A DNA stretch of 64,000 nt from Parasedimentitalea huanghaiensis (GTDB lineage Bacteria; Pseudomonadota; Alphaproteobacteria; Rhodobacterales; Rhodobacteraceae). The stretch's first letter is position 1. Every line of letters begins with the position of its first letter. This document shows positions 1 to 8,332 of the stretch, piece after piece. The position numbers were made by a program, and so were the translations under genes. The stretch lies in NCBI RefSeq assembly GCF_009753675.1, contig NZ_WQLV01000007.1, positions 186,001 to 250,000 of the forward strand, in the 5' to 3' direction. The notes under the pieces are model-generated. The model did not search any database and had not been told where the DNA came from. It was given only the letters and a program-made list of their open reading frames with translations.

Positions 1-348
1 ATGCTTGGCGGAGAAGCCAACCCATCGGATCTGATCGCCGATATCAAAGATGGCATTTGGGCGGTTGGGTTTGGCGGCGGTCAAGTCGACATTACCAACG
101 GCAAGTTTGTGTTCTCCTGCACCGAGGCCTATCGGGTCATTAATGGTAAGATTGGGGCTCCGGTTAAAGGCGCTACCCTGATTGGCGACGGTGCCACTGC
201 GCTGCATCGTATTCGCGCCCTGGGAAATGACATGGCGCTGGACCCAGGTATGGGGAACTGCGGCAAAGCCGGACAGTGGGTACCGGTTGGCGTTGGCCAG
301 CCAACTGTCCTGATGGACGGGCTGACAGTGGGCGGCGCCGCTGCCTAG
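1..348 (+). CDS. tldD: Metalloprotease TldD, C-terminal part (cut by window start)
   Basis: Last 115 residues of TldD, which pairs with TldE in a zinc protease that degrades unfolded peptides and matures some ribosomal peptides (family knowledge). The visible part carries the conserved end of the family: an ALGNDMALDPGMGNCGK block followed by VPVGVGQP and a closing DGLTVGG. The stop is TAG at 346-348. The ATG at base 1 is internal; whole members run about 470 residues, so the zinc HExxxH region lies before the window. The gene is followed by a 200-base gap holding a hairpin and then dprA. Confidence 0.88.
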   Translation: MLGGEANPSDLIADIKDGIWAVGFGGGQVDITNGKFVFSCTEAYRVINGKIGAPVKGATLIGDGATALHRIRALGNDMALDPGMGNCGKAGQWVPVGVGQPTVLMDGLTVGGAAA

Positions 349-388
349 TTACCTGTGTTAATTTAAAATCAGAAAACCCACGTAAAAA

Positions 389-420
389 CCGCATTGCGAC
401 GCCGATTTTTCGCAATGCGG
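389..420 (+). terminator. Hairpin after tldD
   Basis: A perfect 10-bp stem (389-398 with 411-420, CCGCATTGCG and its complement) with a 12-base loop lies 40 bases after the tldD stop. The T-run is inside the loop and none follows the stem, so it is not a classical intrinsic terminator. It may be a Rho-associated 3' end or an operator-like palindrome. The structure is seen; the function is inferred. Confidence 0.4.
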
Positions 421-549
421 ATTCAAAATTTCCCTTACGTCACCATCATTTGGCAAGTTTTCGGAAAATCTTCTGAAAATCCTTACTTGTTCACTCCCTG
501 TTAACCGTCTTAGCGTTAAACCTGTACATGCAAACAGGCGGAGCAACGG

Positions 550-1701
550 ATGACCGAAGAATTCACTTCTTCCACTCACCCCCCACTCCCACCCACCACG
601 GAAGATATTCGTTATTCCTGGCTCCGTCTGTTGCGTTCTCGCAGGGTTGGTCCGGTGACATTTCACCGCCTGATCGCCGAGTATAATTCAGCGCAGAACG
701 CGCTGGATGCGTTGCCCGAAGTGGCGCGCGAAGCAGGCGTAAAGGGGTATAAAATATGCCCTTCACCTGTGATTGACGCCGAAATCAAGGCCGCAAAAGC
801 CGCCAAAGCGCGGCTTTTGTGCCTTGGCGACGTCCACTACCCTTCACAGCTTGCCCAGCTCAAAGATGCGCCGCCCCTCCTCTGGGTGAAAGGGGATACC
901 GCACGACTGCAATCTCCAATTATTGCTCTGGTCGGGGCGCGTAATGCCTCGTCACTGGGCAGCCGTATGGCCCGTGCACTGGCCCACGACCTTGGCTCGC
1001 AGGGGTACATAATAGTGTCAGGCTTGGCCCGCGGCATTGATACCGCCGCCCATCTGGCATCGCTGGACAGCGGCACAATCGCCGTCATGGCTGGCGGTGT
1101 TGACGTCATCTACCCCACACAGAACACCGGTTTGGCGCAGGATATAGCACAAAGGGGCCTGTTGTTGTCGGAACAGCCTATGGGACTCACCCCACAGGCG
1201 CGCCATTTCCCCAGCCGCAATCGCATCATTTCCGGCCTGGCCCGCGCCGTGATTGTCGTCGAAGCCGCTGCCAAATCCGGTAGCCTTATCACCGCCCGGG
1301 ATGCACTTGATCAGGGCCGCGAGGTGTTGGCGGTGCCTGGACATCCCTTCGATGCCCGCGCCAGCGGCTGCAACATGCTGATCCGCGACGGTGCCCAACT
1401 GGTTCGCAACAGTGACGATGTCATCGCTGCGCTCCCACCTGTTCAACCTCCGGCGCGGGCGTCCGCCCCACAACAGATGCTCCCCCTTGATAGGCCACCA
1501 CAACGGCGGAGCCTGCAGGAAACAGCAGCGCTGCACCAACAAATCCTGTCACGCCTTGGCCCCTCCCCCACGGCCGAGGACCAACTGATCCGAGACATGG
1601 CAGCACCAGCGCGTGACGTCTCACCTGCGCTGACCGATCTTGAACTGGACGGTAAGATCACCCGGCTCGCAGGCGGATTGGTGTCGCGTAAACTCCGTTA
1701 G
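550..1701 (+). CDS. dprA: DNA-processing protein DprA
   Basis: DprA/Smf loads RecA onto incoming single-stranded DNA during natural transformation (family knowledge). The 383-residue protein has an N-terminal helical region, then the Rossmann-like DprA core at about residues 85-290 with SGLARGID (157-164), FPSRNRI (220-226), SGSLITA and AVPG. A C-terminal winged-helix-like segment (about 320-383) is typical of proteobacterial DprA. The ATG has a GGAG six bases upstream. Its TAG stop overlaps by four bases the stop of the convergent gene on the other strand. Confidence 0.95.
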   Translation: MTEEFTSSTHPPLPPTTEDIRYSWLRLLRSRRVGPVTFHRLIAEYNSAQNALDALPEVAREAGVKGYKICPSPVIDAEIKAAKAAKARLLCLGDVHYPSQLAQLKDAPPLLWVKGDTARLQSPIIALVGARNASSLGSRMARALAHDLGSQGYIIVSGLARGIDTAAHLASLDSGTIAVMAGGVDVIYPTQNTGLAQDIAQRGLLLSEQPMGLTPQARHFPSRNRIISGLARAVIVVEAAAKSGSLITARDALDQGREVLAVPGHPFDARASGCNMLIRDGAQLVRNSDDVIAALPPVQPPARASAPQQMLPLDRPPQRRSLQETAALHQQILSRLGPSPTAEDQLIRDMAAPARDVSPALTDLELDGKITRLAGGLVSRKLR

Positions 1702-2132
1702 TAACAGAACTCGGCAATCACCGGTCCCCAGCTGCTACAAAACGGCTCACCAGCGAACCAGACGTCGGTGGCCCCAATCGCATGTTCCACCGCCACCCAG
1801 GTGTTACCCTTTTTAATATACAGCGCCTGCATGTGGGTCCCGTCCATAAAATCTGGACTAAACTCACCGCGGGCAAACCCCGGTGTTGAGGCGATATCTA
1901 TGGGCCTGCCGCCAGGCCGTTGTGGTTGCACCGATGCAAAGGCCCGGTGGCCAGAGACCCGCAAATCATGGACAACAAATTCAACGGGTGCCCCCAGGTC
2001 GACTTCGGCCAGTGGCCGCAACGCATTCATCAGTGCTTTTCGCTCAGCCGTACCGCGTTTTGGCTCGTACCAGTCCTGTGCCGCCAATGGGCTGGCAATC
2101 AATGCAGCCACCACTAGCCATCCTAGTTTCAT
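1698..2132 (-). CDS. Small exported protein of unknown function
   Basis: A 144-residue protein, not assigned to a named family. It starts MKLGWLVVAALIASPLAAQ, a clear signal peptide with likely cleavage after Ala, so it is probably periplasmic. The mature part is rich in loops and ends in a segment with two cysteines, FCSSWGPVIAEFCY, that could form a disulphide. The ATG at 2132 was chosen over an in-frame start at 2216 because GGAGG lies just upstream and the signal peptide begins there. It converges on dprA with a four-base overlap of the stops and diverges from topA. Confidence 0.8.
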   Translation of the reverse strand: MKLGWLVVAALIASPLAAQDWYEPKRGTAERKALMNALRPLAEVDLGAPVEFVVHDLRVSGHRAFASVQPQRPGGRPIDIASTPGFARGEFSPDFMDGTHMQALYIKKGNTWVAVEHAIGATDVWFAGEPFCSSWGPVIAEFCY

Positions 2133-2266
2133 GACATCCTCCAATTCGCCGCCAAATTCATCATCAAATTTGCCTGTAAAACTCTTCGATTGACAATACC
2201 CTCTTGCGCCCCACATCTTGCCCGGCCATAGAACGTGCCGTGTCCGTCCCAGAAGGTTTAGCTTAA

Positions 2267-5005
2267 ATGCCCGTAGTTGTTGTAGAATCGCCAGCCAAAG
2301 CCAAGACGATCAATAAGTATCTCGGCTCTGACTATACAGTTCTGGCATCTTACGGCCACGTGCGCGATCTTCCGCCGAAGAATGGTTCGGTTGATCCGGA
2401 CAACGATTTTGACATGACTTGGGAGATCGGAAACGACAGCCGGAAACATGTCAAAGCCATCGCAGACGCCCTGAAGGAAGACAACGCACTGATCCTCGCG
2501 ACCGACCCCGACCGCGAAGGAGAGGCAATCAGCTGGCACTTACAACAGGCGCTGACCAAACGCCGGTCCATCAAAAAGGACACACCGGTCAGCCGCGTCA
2601 CCTTTAACGCCATCACCAAAGTTGCGGTGCTCGAGGCCATGGCAAACCCACGTCAGGTCGACATGCCGCTGGTTGAAGCCTATCTGGCCCGCCGCGCGCT
2701 GGACTACCTGGTGGGCTTTAACCTGTCGCCCGTTCTGTGGCGTAAATTGCCCGGTGCCAGATCCGCCGGTCGGGTCCAATCGGTCTGCCTGCGTCTAATC
2801 GTCGAGCGCGAAACCGAAATCGAAGCCTTCAATCCGCAAGAATACTGGTCCGTACGCGCCCTTCTGACCACGCCGCGTGGCCAGGAATTTGAAACCCGCC
2901 TGACCGTTTTAGGCGGCGACAAGCTGGACAAATTCAGCATCGCCAATTCTACCGCTGCCGAAATGGCGGTACAGGCCGTCGCCAGCCGCGATTTGTCGGT
3001 GCAATCGGTTGAGGCAAAACCCGCCTCCCGCAATCCTTCTGCCCCCTTCATGACCTCGACCCTGCAGCAAGAGGCCAGCCGCAAATTTGGCATGGGCGCC
3101 AAACAAACCATGAGCACCGCGCAGCGTTTGTACGAGGCGGGCTACATTACTTATATGCGAACAGACGGTATCGACATGGCCCCCGAGGCCGTGACCGAGG
3201 CCCGGGCCGAAATCGACAAGCGGTATGGCGGCACCTACGTCCCAGAAAAACCGCGGGTCTACAAAAACAAAGCCAAGAACGCACAAGAAGCCCACGAATG
3301 TATTCGCCCCACCGATATGAGCCGCGATGCCGCCAGCCTCAAGGTGACCGAAGCAGATCAGCGCAAGCTCTATGACCTGATTTGGAAACGCACACTGGCC
3401 TGCCAGATGGCCAGCTCCAAGATGGAACGCACCACCGTTGACGTTGGCTCCGCTGACAAACAGGTGATGTTGCGTGCGACCGGTCAAGTGATGCTGTTTG
3501 ACGGGTTCATGCGGGTCTACGAAGAAGGCCGCGATGACGTTGTGCAGGACGACGACGACAAGCGCCTGCCGCAGATCATGATGGGTGAGACCGCGAAATT
3601 CGCAGACAGCTCGCTTGTTGGCCAGTTCACCAAGGCTGGCAAAGACGGTGCCAAAACGGATAAAAGCGGTGATCTGCGCAGCAATGGCTCGGCCTTGCTG
3701 TCCAAAAATGAATCAGTACTGGCGCTGCAGCACCACACCATGCCGCCGCCCCGCTACACAGAGGCCACGCTGGTCAAACGGATGGAAGAGCTCGGCATTG
3801 GCCGTCCTTCGACCTACGCCAGCGTCATCACCACGATTCAGGACCGCGAATATGTCCGCAAGGAACAAAACCGTCTGTTCCCCGAAGACAAAGGCCGCAT
3901 CGTTACCATCTTCCTGCTGAACTTCTTCCGTCAGTACGTCGGGTATGAATTCACCGCCAATCTGGAAGGGCAGCTGGATGATGTCAGCGCCGGAAATGGC
4001 GACTATAAGGACCTGTTGGCCAAGTTCTGGCGTGATTTCTCGGCAGCGATTTCCGAAACTTCTGACCTGCGTATTTCCGAAGTTCTGGACGTTCTCGATG
4101 ATGCTCTGGCCCCACAGCTCTATCCACCTCGCGAAGATGGCACAGATGCACGGGCCTGCCCGAAATGTGGCCTGGGCCAATTGCACCTTAAGTCTTCGCG
4201 CACCGGTGGCTTTGTCGGCTGCGGCAATTACCCGGAATGCAATTATACCCGGCCAATTTCTGGCGAAGGCGCCGAAGGCTATGAAAAGATTTTGGGCGAA
4301 GACGCCGGCGACGAGATCCACCTGAAGTCTGGTCGCTTTGGCCCCTACGTTCAGCGTGGCGAGCCAACACCCGAAAACAAGAAGCCCCCACGTTCTTCGC
4401 TGCCAAAACAAAACCGGGATTACCTGCCCGGCTGGGGACCAAACGAAGTAACACTGGAACAGGCCGTCACCCTGCTGACCCTGCCCCGTGAAATCGGCCA
4501 GCACCCCGAAGGTGGCACCGTGGCCGCTAACTTGGGTCGATTTGGCCCTTACGTCATGCACCAGATGCCGGACGAGGAAAAACCAGTCTACGTAAACCTC
4601 AAGAATACTCTGGACGTGTTTGAAATTGGCATGAACCACGCGATGGAAATGCTAGCCGAAAAACGCGCCAACCCGGGCCGCGGTGGTCGTGCTGCCGCCA
4701 AAGCGCTCAAAGAACTGGGTGAACATCCAGATGGTGGTGGTGCTGTCAAAATCATGGACGGCAAATATGGGGCCTACATCAAATGGGAGAAGGTGAACGC
4801 CACCCTACCCAAAGATGTCGAAGTCAAAGACGTCACCATGGACATGGCCGTACAATTGATCACCGAAAAGGCCGGTAAAAAGCCGACGAAGAAGAAAGCC
4901 GCGGCAAAGAAAAAGCCCGCAGCCAAAAAGAAGACAGCTGCCAAAAAGGCGCCAGCCAAGAAAAAGGCAGCGCCTAAGAAATCAACAGAGGACAGCGCCT
5001 CTTAA
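2267..5005 (+). CDS. topA: DNA topoisomerase I
   Basis: Type IA topoisomerase that relaxes negative supercoils. The 912-residue protein begins with the Toprim domain (VVVESPAKAKT, acidic triad TDPDREGE at 79-86). The catalytic tyrosine is Y296 in GYITYMRTDG. One four-cysteine zinc ribbon (ACPKCG ... GCGNYPEC) lies after the core at about 630-660, followed by further topoisomerase C-terminal repeats beginning GRFGPYV. The last 45 residues are a Lys/Ala/Pro-rich tail, common in alphaproteobacterial TopA and probably a non-specific DNA-binding extension. The start is ATG 2267 with an AGG about 11 bases upstream. The gene converges on a TetR gene with overlapping stops. Confidence 0.97.
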   Translation: MPVVVVESPAKAKTINKYLGSDYTVLASYGHVRDLPPKNGSVDPDNDFDMTWEIGNDSRKHVKAIADALKEDNALILATDPDREGEAISWHLQQALTKRRSIKKDTPVSRVTFNAITKVAVLEAMANPRQVDMPLVEAYLARRALDYLVGFNLSPVLWRKLPGARSAGRVQSVCLRLIVERETEIEAFNPQEYWSVRALLTTPRGQEFETRLTVLGGDKLDKFSIANSTAAEMAVQAVASRDLSVQSVEAKPASRNPSAPFMTSTLQQEASRKFGMGAKQTMSTAQRLYEAGYITYMRTDGIDMAPEAVTEARAEIDKRYGGTYVPEKPRVYKNKAKNAQEAHECIRPTDMSRDAASLKVTEADQRKLYDLIWKRTLACQMASSKMERTTVDVGSADKQVMLRATGQVMLFDGFMRVYEEGRDDVVQDDDDKRLPQIMMGETAKFADSSLVGQFTKAGKDGAKTDKSGDLRSNGSALLSKNESVLALQHHTMPPPRYTEATLVKRMEELGIGRPSTYASVITTIQDREYVRKEQNRLFPEDKGRIVTIFLLNFFRQYVGYEFTANLEGQLDDVSAGNGDYKDLLAKFWRDFSAAISETSDLRISEVLDVLDDALAPQLYPPREDGTDARACPKCGLGQLHLKSSRTGGFVGCGNYPECNYTRPISGEGAEGYEKILGEDAGDEIHLKSGRFGPYVQRGEPTPENKKPPRSSLPKQNRDYLPGWGPNEVTLEQAVTLLTLPREIGQHPEGGTVAANLGRFGPYVMHQMPDEEKPVYVNLKNTLDVFEIGMNHAMEMLAEKRANPGRGGRAAAKALKELGEHPDGGGAVKIMDGKYGAYIKWEKVNATLPKDVEVKDVTMDMAVQLITEKAGKKPTKKKAAAKKKPAAKKKTAAKKAPAKKKAAPKKSTEDSAS

Positions 5006-5580
5006 GAGATCGTTGCCCGAACAAGAGCGGCCATTGCCTGTTCGTATGGTTTGGCCGCCTCACCCTGTGCAATCGCCAGGGCTGCCCGGTCATAACCGGC
5101 AGACAGGACTTTGGTCACAGCCTCCAGTTCCTCATCTGACAAATCCGAGTTTGCAGTGGCCAGACCCGTACGCAGGGCTGCCCGCCCTCCTCCTGCATCG
5201 ATCTGATCCATCTCTTGAATCCCCAACACAGCCGGCCCATCAATCAGCAGCAACTGCGCCCGGCCCTGGATAGACATGGCTTCGAAATAGCCCTTGCTCC
5301 CAGTCCCGAGTGGATCATCAATCATGCCCTTGGTCGCGACCTCAATTGCCTGCCTCAGCTCCTTCGCTTCGGCGACAACAACCGCCCTAAACAGGTCCTC
5401 TTTGTCTTCAAAGTGATGGTACAGCGCGCCGCGGGTCACCTGTGCCGACTTTACGATTTCGGGTGTCGACGTTGCGGCAAACCCCTTCTCCACAAACAGT
5501 GAACGTGCGGCGTCCATGAGTTTCTTCCGCATCATCGCACGTCTGTCCGCGTTTGGTGTCCGTGTGGATTTCTCTTGCAT
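5002..5580 (-). CDS. TetR-family transcriptional regulator
   Basis: A 192-residue one-component repressor. The N-terminal helix-turn-helix is typical: [20 protein letters not shown] followed by [17 protein letters not shown]. The rest is a helical ligand-binding domain. The ATG at 5580 is preferred over a TTG at 5619, which would put the second operator inside the gene. It diverges from a glyoxalase-fold gene, and the 67-base gap holds two matching palindromes (5582-5596 and 5612-5628). Autoregulation and control of the neighbour are therefore likely. The ligand is unknown. No strong Shine-Dalgarno sequence is visible. Confidence 0.9.
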   Translation of the reverse strand: MQEKSTRTPNADRRAMMRKKLMDAARSLFVEKGFAATSTPEIVKSAQVTRGALYHHFEDKEDLFRAVVVAEAKELRQAIEVATKGMIDDPLGTGSKGYFEAMSIQGRAQLLLIDGPAVLGIQEMDQIDAGGGRAALRTGLATANSDLSDEELEAVTKVLSAGYDRAALAIAQGEAAKPYEQAMAALVRATIS

Positions 5581-5581
5581 G

Positions 5582-5628
5582 CATACAGCCTGTATGTTTA
5601 TGAATTGCGCCACATACAAACTGTATGT
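5582..5628. promoter_or_regulatory. Two TetR-type operators between divergent genes
   Basis: Two inverted repeats of the same form, CATACA-N3-TGTATG, sit at 5582-5596 and 5612-5628 (the second extends to ACATACA-N3-TGTATGT). Their centres are 31 bases apart, close to three helical turns, so two repressor dimers would bind the same face. They fill the gap between the TetR gene and the VOC gene. The repeats are seen; binding by the adjacent TetR is inferred. Confidence 0.75.
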
Positions 5629-5647
5629 TTATTTCAGGAGATGCAAG

Positions 5648-6073
5648 ATGAAACCCACTCAGTTCTATCCCGTCATACAAACAGAAAACGTGGAAACGAC
5701 CGCAACATTCTACATCGAGCACTTTGGCTTCAGGGCTGTGTTCACCTCCGATTGGTATGTCCACCTTCAATCTGAAACCGACCCTGCCGTGAACATTGCT
5801 GTACTGGATGGACATCACGAGACCATTCCACCAGCAGGTCGCGGGCTATCAAAGGGGGTTATCCTCAACTTTGAAGTGGCCGATGCAAAAGCAGACTATC
5901 AGCGCCTGACCTCCAAAGGGCTGCCGGTTCTGAAAGATCTCTGCGACGAAGATTTCGGCCAGCGTCATTTCATCACCGCCGATCCAAACGGAGTTTTGAT
6001 TGATGTCATCACCCCGATCGCCCCTTCTGGCAGCTATATCGAGCAATATACCGAAGATGCTCTGCCAACCTGA
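5648..6073 (+). CDS. VOC-fold (glyoxalase/bleomycin-resistance-like) protein
   Basis: A 141-residue protein of the vicinal oxygen chelate superfamily, covering lyases, dioxygenases and drug-binding proteins. The two beta-alpha-beta-beta-beta modules are visible: [20 protein letters not shown]...FGFRAVF at the start, and [18 protein letters not shown] with [15 protein letters not shown] in the second half. The start at 5648 has GGAG seven bases upstream; the longer open frame from 5516 runs back through the operators and the TetR gene. It is divergent from and probably repressed by the TetR gene. Substrate is unknown; thiol-conjugate or antibiotic handling would be guesses. Confidence 0.85.
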   Translation: MKPTQFYPVIQTENVETTATFYIEHFGFRAVFTSDWYVHLQSETDPAVNIAVLDGHHETIPPAGRGLSKGVILNFEVADAKADYQRLTSKGLPVLKDLCDEDFGQRHFITADPNGVLIDVITPIAPSGSYIEQYTEDALPT

Positions 6074-6155
6074 TCGTCTGCGCGTTAAAACGCTCGGTAG
6101 AAATACGCAACCTTCTACGTATTCTTGACTCACACCAACCGCCACGTCAGAACCA

Positions 6156-6179
6156 CTCCCAACAGGTTGTTGTTGGGAG
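6156..6179 (+). promoter_or_regulatory. Hairpin covering the scoA ribosome-binding site
   Basis: A perfect 9-bp stem (6156-6164 with 6171-6179) with a six-base loop ends seven bases before the scoA ATG. Its 3' arm contains GGGAG, the Shine-Dalgarno sequence. The fold would hide the ribosome-binding site. Whether it switches with a ligand, protein or small RNA cannot be told from sequence. Confidence 0.5.
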
Positions 6180-6185
6180 ACTTCC

Positions 6186-6902
6186 ATGAAAAAAGTTTAT
6201 TCAAACGCCGCAGAAGCGCTCGACGGGCTGCTTCACGACGGCATGTTCATTGCAGCGGGCGGCTTTGGCCTCTGTGGCATTCCAGAATTGCTTCTGGACG
6301 CCATCAAAGACGCTGGCACCAAGGATCTGACCTTTGCGTCGAACAACGCAGGCGTTGATGATTTTGGTATCGGTATCTTGCTGCAGACCAAGCAGGTCAA
6401 AAAGATGATCTCGTCTTATGTGGGCGAAAACGCAGAATTCATGCGTCAGTATCTAAGCAAAGAGCTGGAGCTGGAATTCAACCCACAGGGCACCCTGGCC
6501 GAGCGTATGCGCGCTGGCGGCGCAGGCATCCCCGGCTTCTTCACCAAAACCGGTGTGGGCACCGTGATTGCCGAAGGCAAGTTTGAAAAGCAGTTCCCAA
6601 CTGGCCCGGATGGCGCCATGGAAGATTACATCATGGAAGAAGGCATGTTTGCCGATCTTGCCATTGTCAAAGCCTGGAAGGCCGATGAAACCGGCAATCT
6701 GGTGTTCCGTAAAACCGCCCGTAACTTCAACGCGCCTGCTGCGACCTGCGGCAAGGTCTGTGTGGTCGAGGTGGAAGAGATCGTGCCAACTGGCTCTCTG
6801 GACCCTGACGCGATCCACCTGCCCGGCATCTATGTGCACCGTATCATTCAGGGCACCCACGAAAAGCGCATCGAACAGCGCACCACCCGGCCAGCGGCGT
6901 AA
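6186..6902 (+). CDS. scoA: 3-oxoacid CoA-transferase subunit A
   Basis: Alpha subunit of a family I CoA-transferase that moves CoA from succinyl-CoA to a 3-oxoacid such as acetoacetate, feeding ketone-body and polyhydroxybutyrate carbon into acetyl-CoA. The 238-residue protein has the glycine-rich CoA loop GGFGLCGIPE (25-34) and the family NNAG and EGxxA-like blocks. The ATG has GGGAG upstream, caught in a hairpin. It is 12 bases before scoB, with AAAGGAG between them, so the two are an operon. The context does not separate acetoacetate from other 3-oxoacids such as 3-oxoadipate; the acetoacetate type is preferred from overall resemblance. Confidence 0.9.
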   Translation: MKKVYSNAAEALDGLLHDGMFIAAGGFGLCGIPELLLDAIKDAGTKDLTFASNNAGVDDFGIGILLQTKQVKKMISSYVGENAEFMRQYLSKELELEFNPQGTLAERMRAGGAGIPGFFTKTGVGTVIAEGKFEKQFPTGPDGAMEDYIMEEGMFADLAIVKAWKADETGNLVFRKTARNFNAPAATCGKVCVVEVEEIVPTGSLDPDAIHLPGIYVHRIIQGTHEKRIEQRTTRPAA

Positions 6903-6914
6903 AGGAGAGCGAAC

Positions 6915-7541
6915 ATGTGGGATCGTAATCAAATGGCCGCACGCGCGGCACAAGAACTGCAAGACGGTTGGTATGTGAACCTCGGCATCGGCATTCCGAC
7001 GCTAGTGTCCAACTATATCCCTGAAGGCGTCGAAGTGACCCTGCAGTCGGAAAACGGTATGCTGGGCATGGGCCCCTTCCCGGTTGAAGGCACCGAAGAC
7101 GCCGACCTGATCAACGCAGGCAAGCAGACCATCACCGAACTGCCCCAGACCGCCTATTTCGATAGCGCGCAATCCTTCGCGATGATCCGTGGAGGCAAGA
7201 TCGCCATGGCCATCCTCGGCGCTATGGAAGTGGCTGAAAACGGTGATTTGGCCAACTGGATGATTCCCAACAAGCTGGTCAAAGGTATGGGCGGCGCCAT
7301 GGATCTGGTCGCCGGTGTGGGCCGTGTTGTTGTGGTCATGGACCATGCCAACAAACACGGTGTGTCCAAGGTGCTAAAGGAATGCACCCTGCCGCTGACC
7401 GGCAAAGCAGTTGTAGACCGTATCATCACCAATCTCGGCGTTCTGGATGTTGTCGAAGGCGGGTTGAAGATTGTCGAAACTGCTGACGGCGTCACCGAAG
7501 ACGAGCTGCGCGCCGCAACCGAGGCGACAATTGTCGGCTAA
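6915..7541 (+). CDS. scoB: 3-oxoacid CoA-transferase subunit B
   Basis: Beta subunit, 208 residues, which carries the catalytic glutamate that forms the enzyme-CoA thioester. That residue is E46 in [12 protein letters not shown], preceded by the loop LGIGIPTLV. The start is ATG with AAAGGAG nine bases upstream. It is co-transcribed with scoA and closed by an intrinsic terminator at 7563-7593. Confidence 0.92.
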   Translation: MWDRNQMAARAAQELQDGWYVNLGIGIPTLVSNYIPEGVEVTLQSENGMLGMGPFPVEGTEDADLINAGKQTITELPQTAYFDSAQSFAMIRGGKIAMAILGAMEVAENGDLANWMIPNKLVKGMGGAMDLVAGVGRVVVVMDHANKHGVSKVLKECTLPLTGKAVVDRIITNLGVLDVVEGGLKIVETADGVTEDELRAATEATIVG

Positions 7542-7562
7542 ACTGCGACTACATCGTTAAGC

Positions 7563-7593
7563 AAAAGGCCTGCTTCATCAGCGGGCCTTTTTC
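7563..7593 (+). terminator. Intrinsic terminator of scoAB
   Basis: GC-rich stem AAAGGCCTGC with its partner GCGGGCCTTT (one wobble pair) and a seven-base loop, running into TTTTT. It lies 20 bases after the scoB stop. The A-run on the 5' side means it could also serve the minus-strand TetR gene, which ends at 7615. Confidence 0.85.
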
Positions 7594-7614
7594 CGTTCCA
7601 GCAGGCCAAATCGA

Positions 7615-8208
7615 TCACACTGCTGACAGACCCAGCGCCCCAACGGCAAGTTTGGCAACACGGTGCAGATCGTCGTTACCCGCGCCATCGCGTGCCTGTG
7701 TTGAAAACCCCTGCATCACCGTCGCCACCAGTTTGGCAGCCATCGTCGCAGAAACATCCCTCGGGACATCTCCCTCTTCCTGACCACGCTCAATTCGTGT
7801 TGCAATGGCAGCCTCAGTCGCTTTGCGGTATTGCTCCAGCACCAGTCTTGGCCCCTCATCCATATCCGGGCAGTGAATGGCGCCACTCACAACCAAACAC
7901 CCGCGCGGTTGGGTGTCGTGGACATAGGCATCAACCGTGTCTGAAAGCAGTCGCATCACGGCCTCTGCCGCTGTTGGCTCTTTGGTCAACGCCTCCACAA
8001 CATAGCCGCTATAGCGCTCCACATACCGATCAGCGCATGTCTTGAACAAGGTCTCCTTGTTGCCAAAGGCAGCATAGATGCTGGGCGGACGCAGCCCCAT
8101 CACCCGTTCAAGGTCCGAGAGCGACGTGGCTTCATAGCCCCGCTCCCAGAACAGCCGCAGGGCTTTTTCCAGCACATCATCAACATCAAAGGATTTAGGG
8201 CGTCCCAT
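7615..8208 (-). CDS. TetR-family transcriptional regulator
   Basis: A 197-residue regulator beginning MGRPKSFDVDDVLEKALRLF, with the DNA-binding segment YEATSLSDLERVMGLRPPSIYAAFGNKE. The C-terminal half resembles the TetR C-terminal domain of YxaF/LmrA-type repressors (PRGCLVVSGAIH). The ATG at 8208 was chosen over the longer frame to 8262 because GAGAG lies just upstream. It diverges from an alcohol dehydrogenase-like gene; a 9-base repeat in the gap is a probable operator. Confidence 0.9.
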   Translation of the reverse strand: MGRPKSFDVDDVLEKALRLFWERGYEATSLSDLERVMGLRPPSIYAAFGNKETLFKTCADRYVERYSGYVVEALTKEPTAAEAVMRLLSDTVDAYVHDTQPRGCLVVSGAIHCPDMDEGPRLVLEQYRKATEAAIATRIERGQEEGDVPRDVSATMAAKLVATVMQGFSTQARDGAGNDDLHRVAKLAVGALGLSAV

Positions 8209-8223
8209 CGGCTCTCTTTTTTT

Positions 8224-8285
8224 ATCGATCACTAAAGAAAAAGCGTTGACGCTGCAATTCAAATTTGTTTTGTAGCGATCACTAA
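8224..8285. promoter_or_regulatory. Probable TetR operator pair
   Basis: GATCACTAA occurs twice, at 8227-8235 and 8277-8285, 50 bases apart. With flanks the sites read TATCGATCACTA and TAGCGATCACTA, near-palindromes of a TAGTGATCACTA-like site. They flank the promoter region of the TetR gene and the reductase. Binding is inferred. Confidence 0.55.
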
Positions 8286-8332
8286 TAAACCTCTTCCTCC
8301 GGGACTACCCAAAACCAAGCAAGGAACAGACT

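Noticed and set aside
3713-4639. 308-codon frame antisense to topA
   Set aside because: It lies wholly within the topA coding strand and has no ribosome-binding site or domain; it is a shadow of GC-skewed third positions.
4860-5005. Lys/Ala repeats at the end of topA as a possible repeat array
   Set aside because: The DNA is not periodic enough for a CRISPR or satellite; Lys-rich tails are common in alphaproteobacterial TopA.
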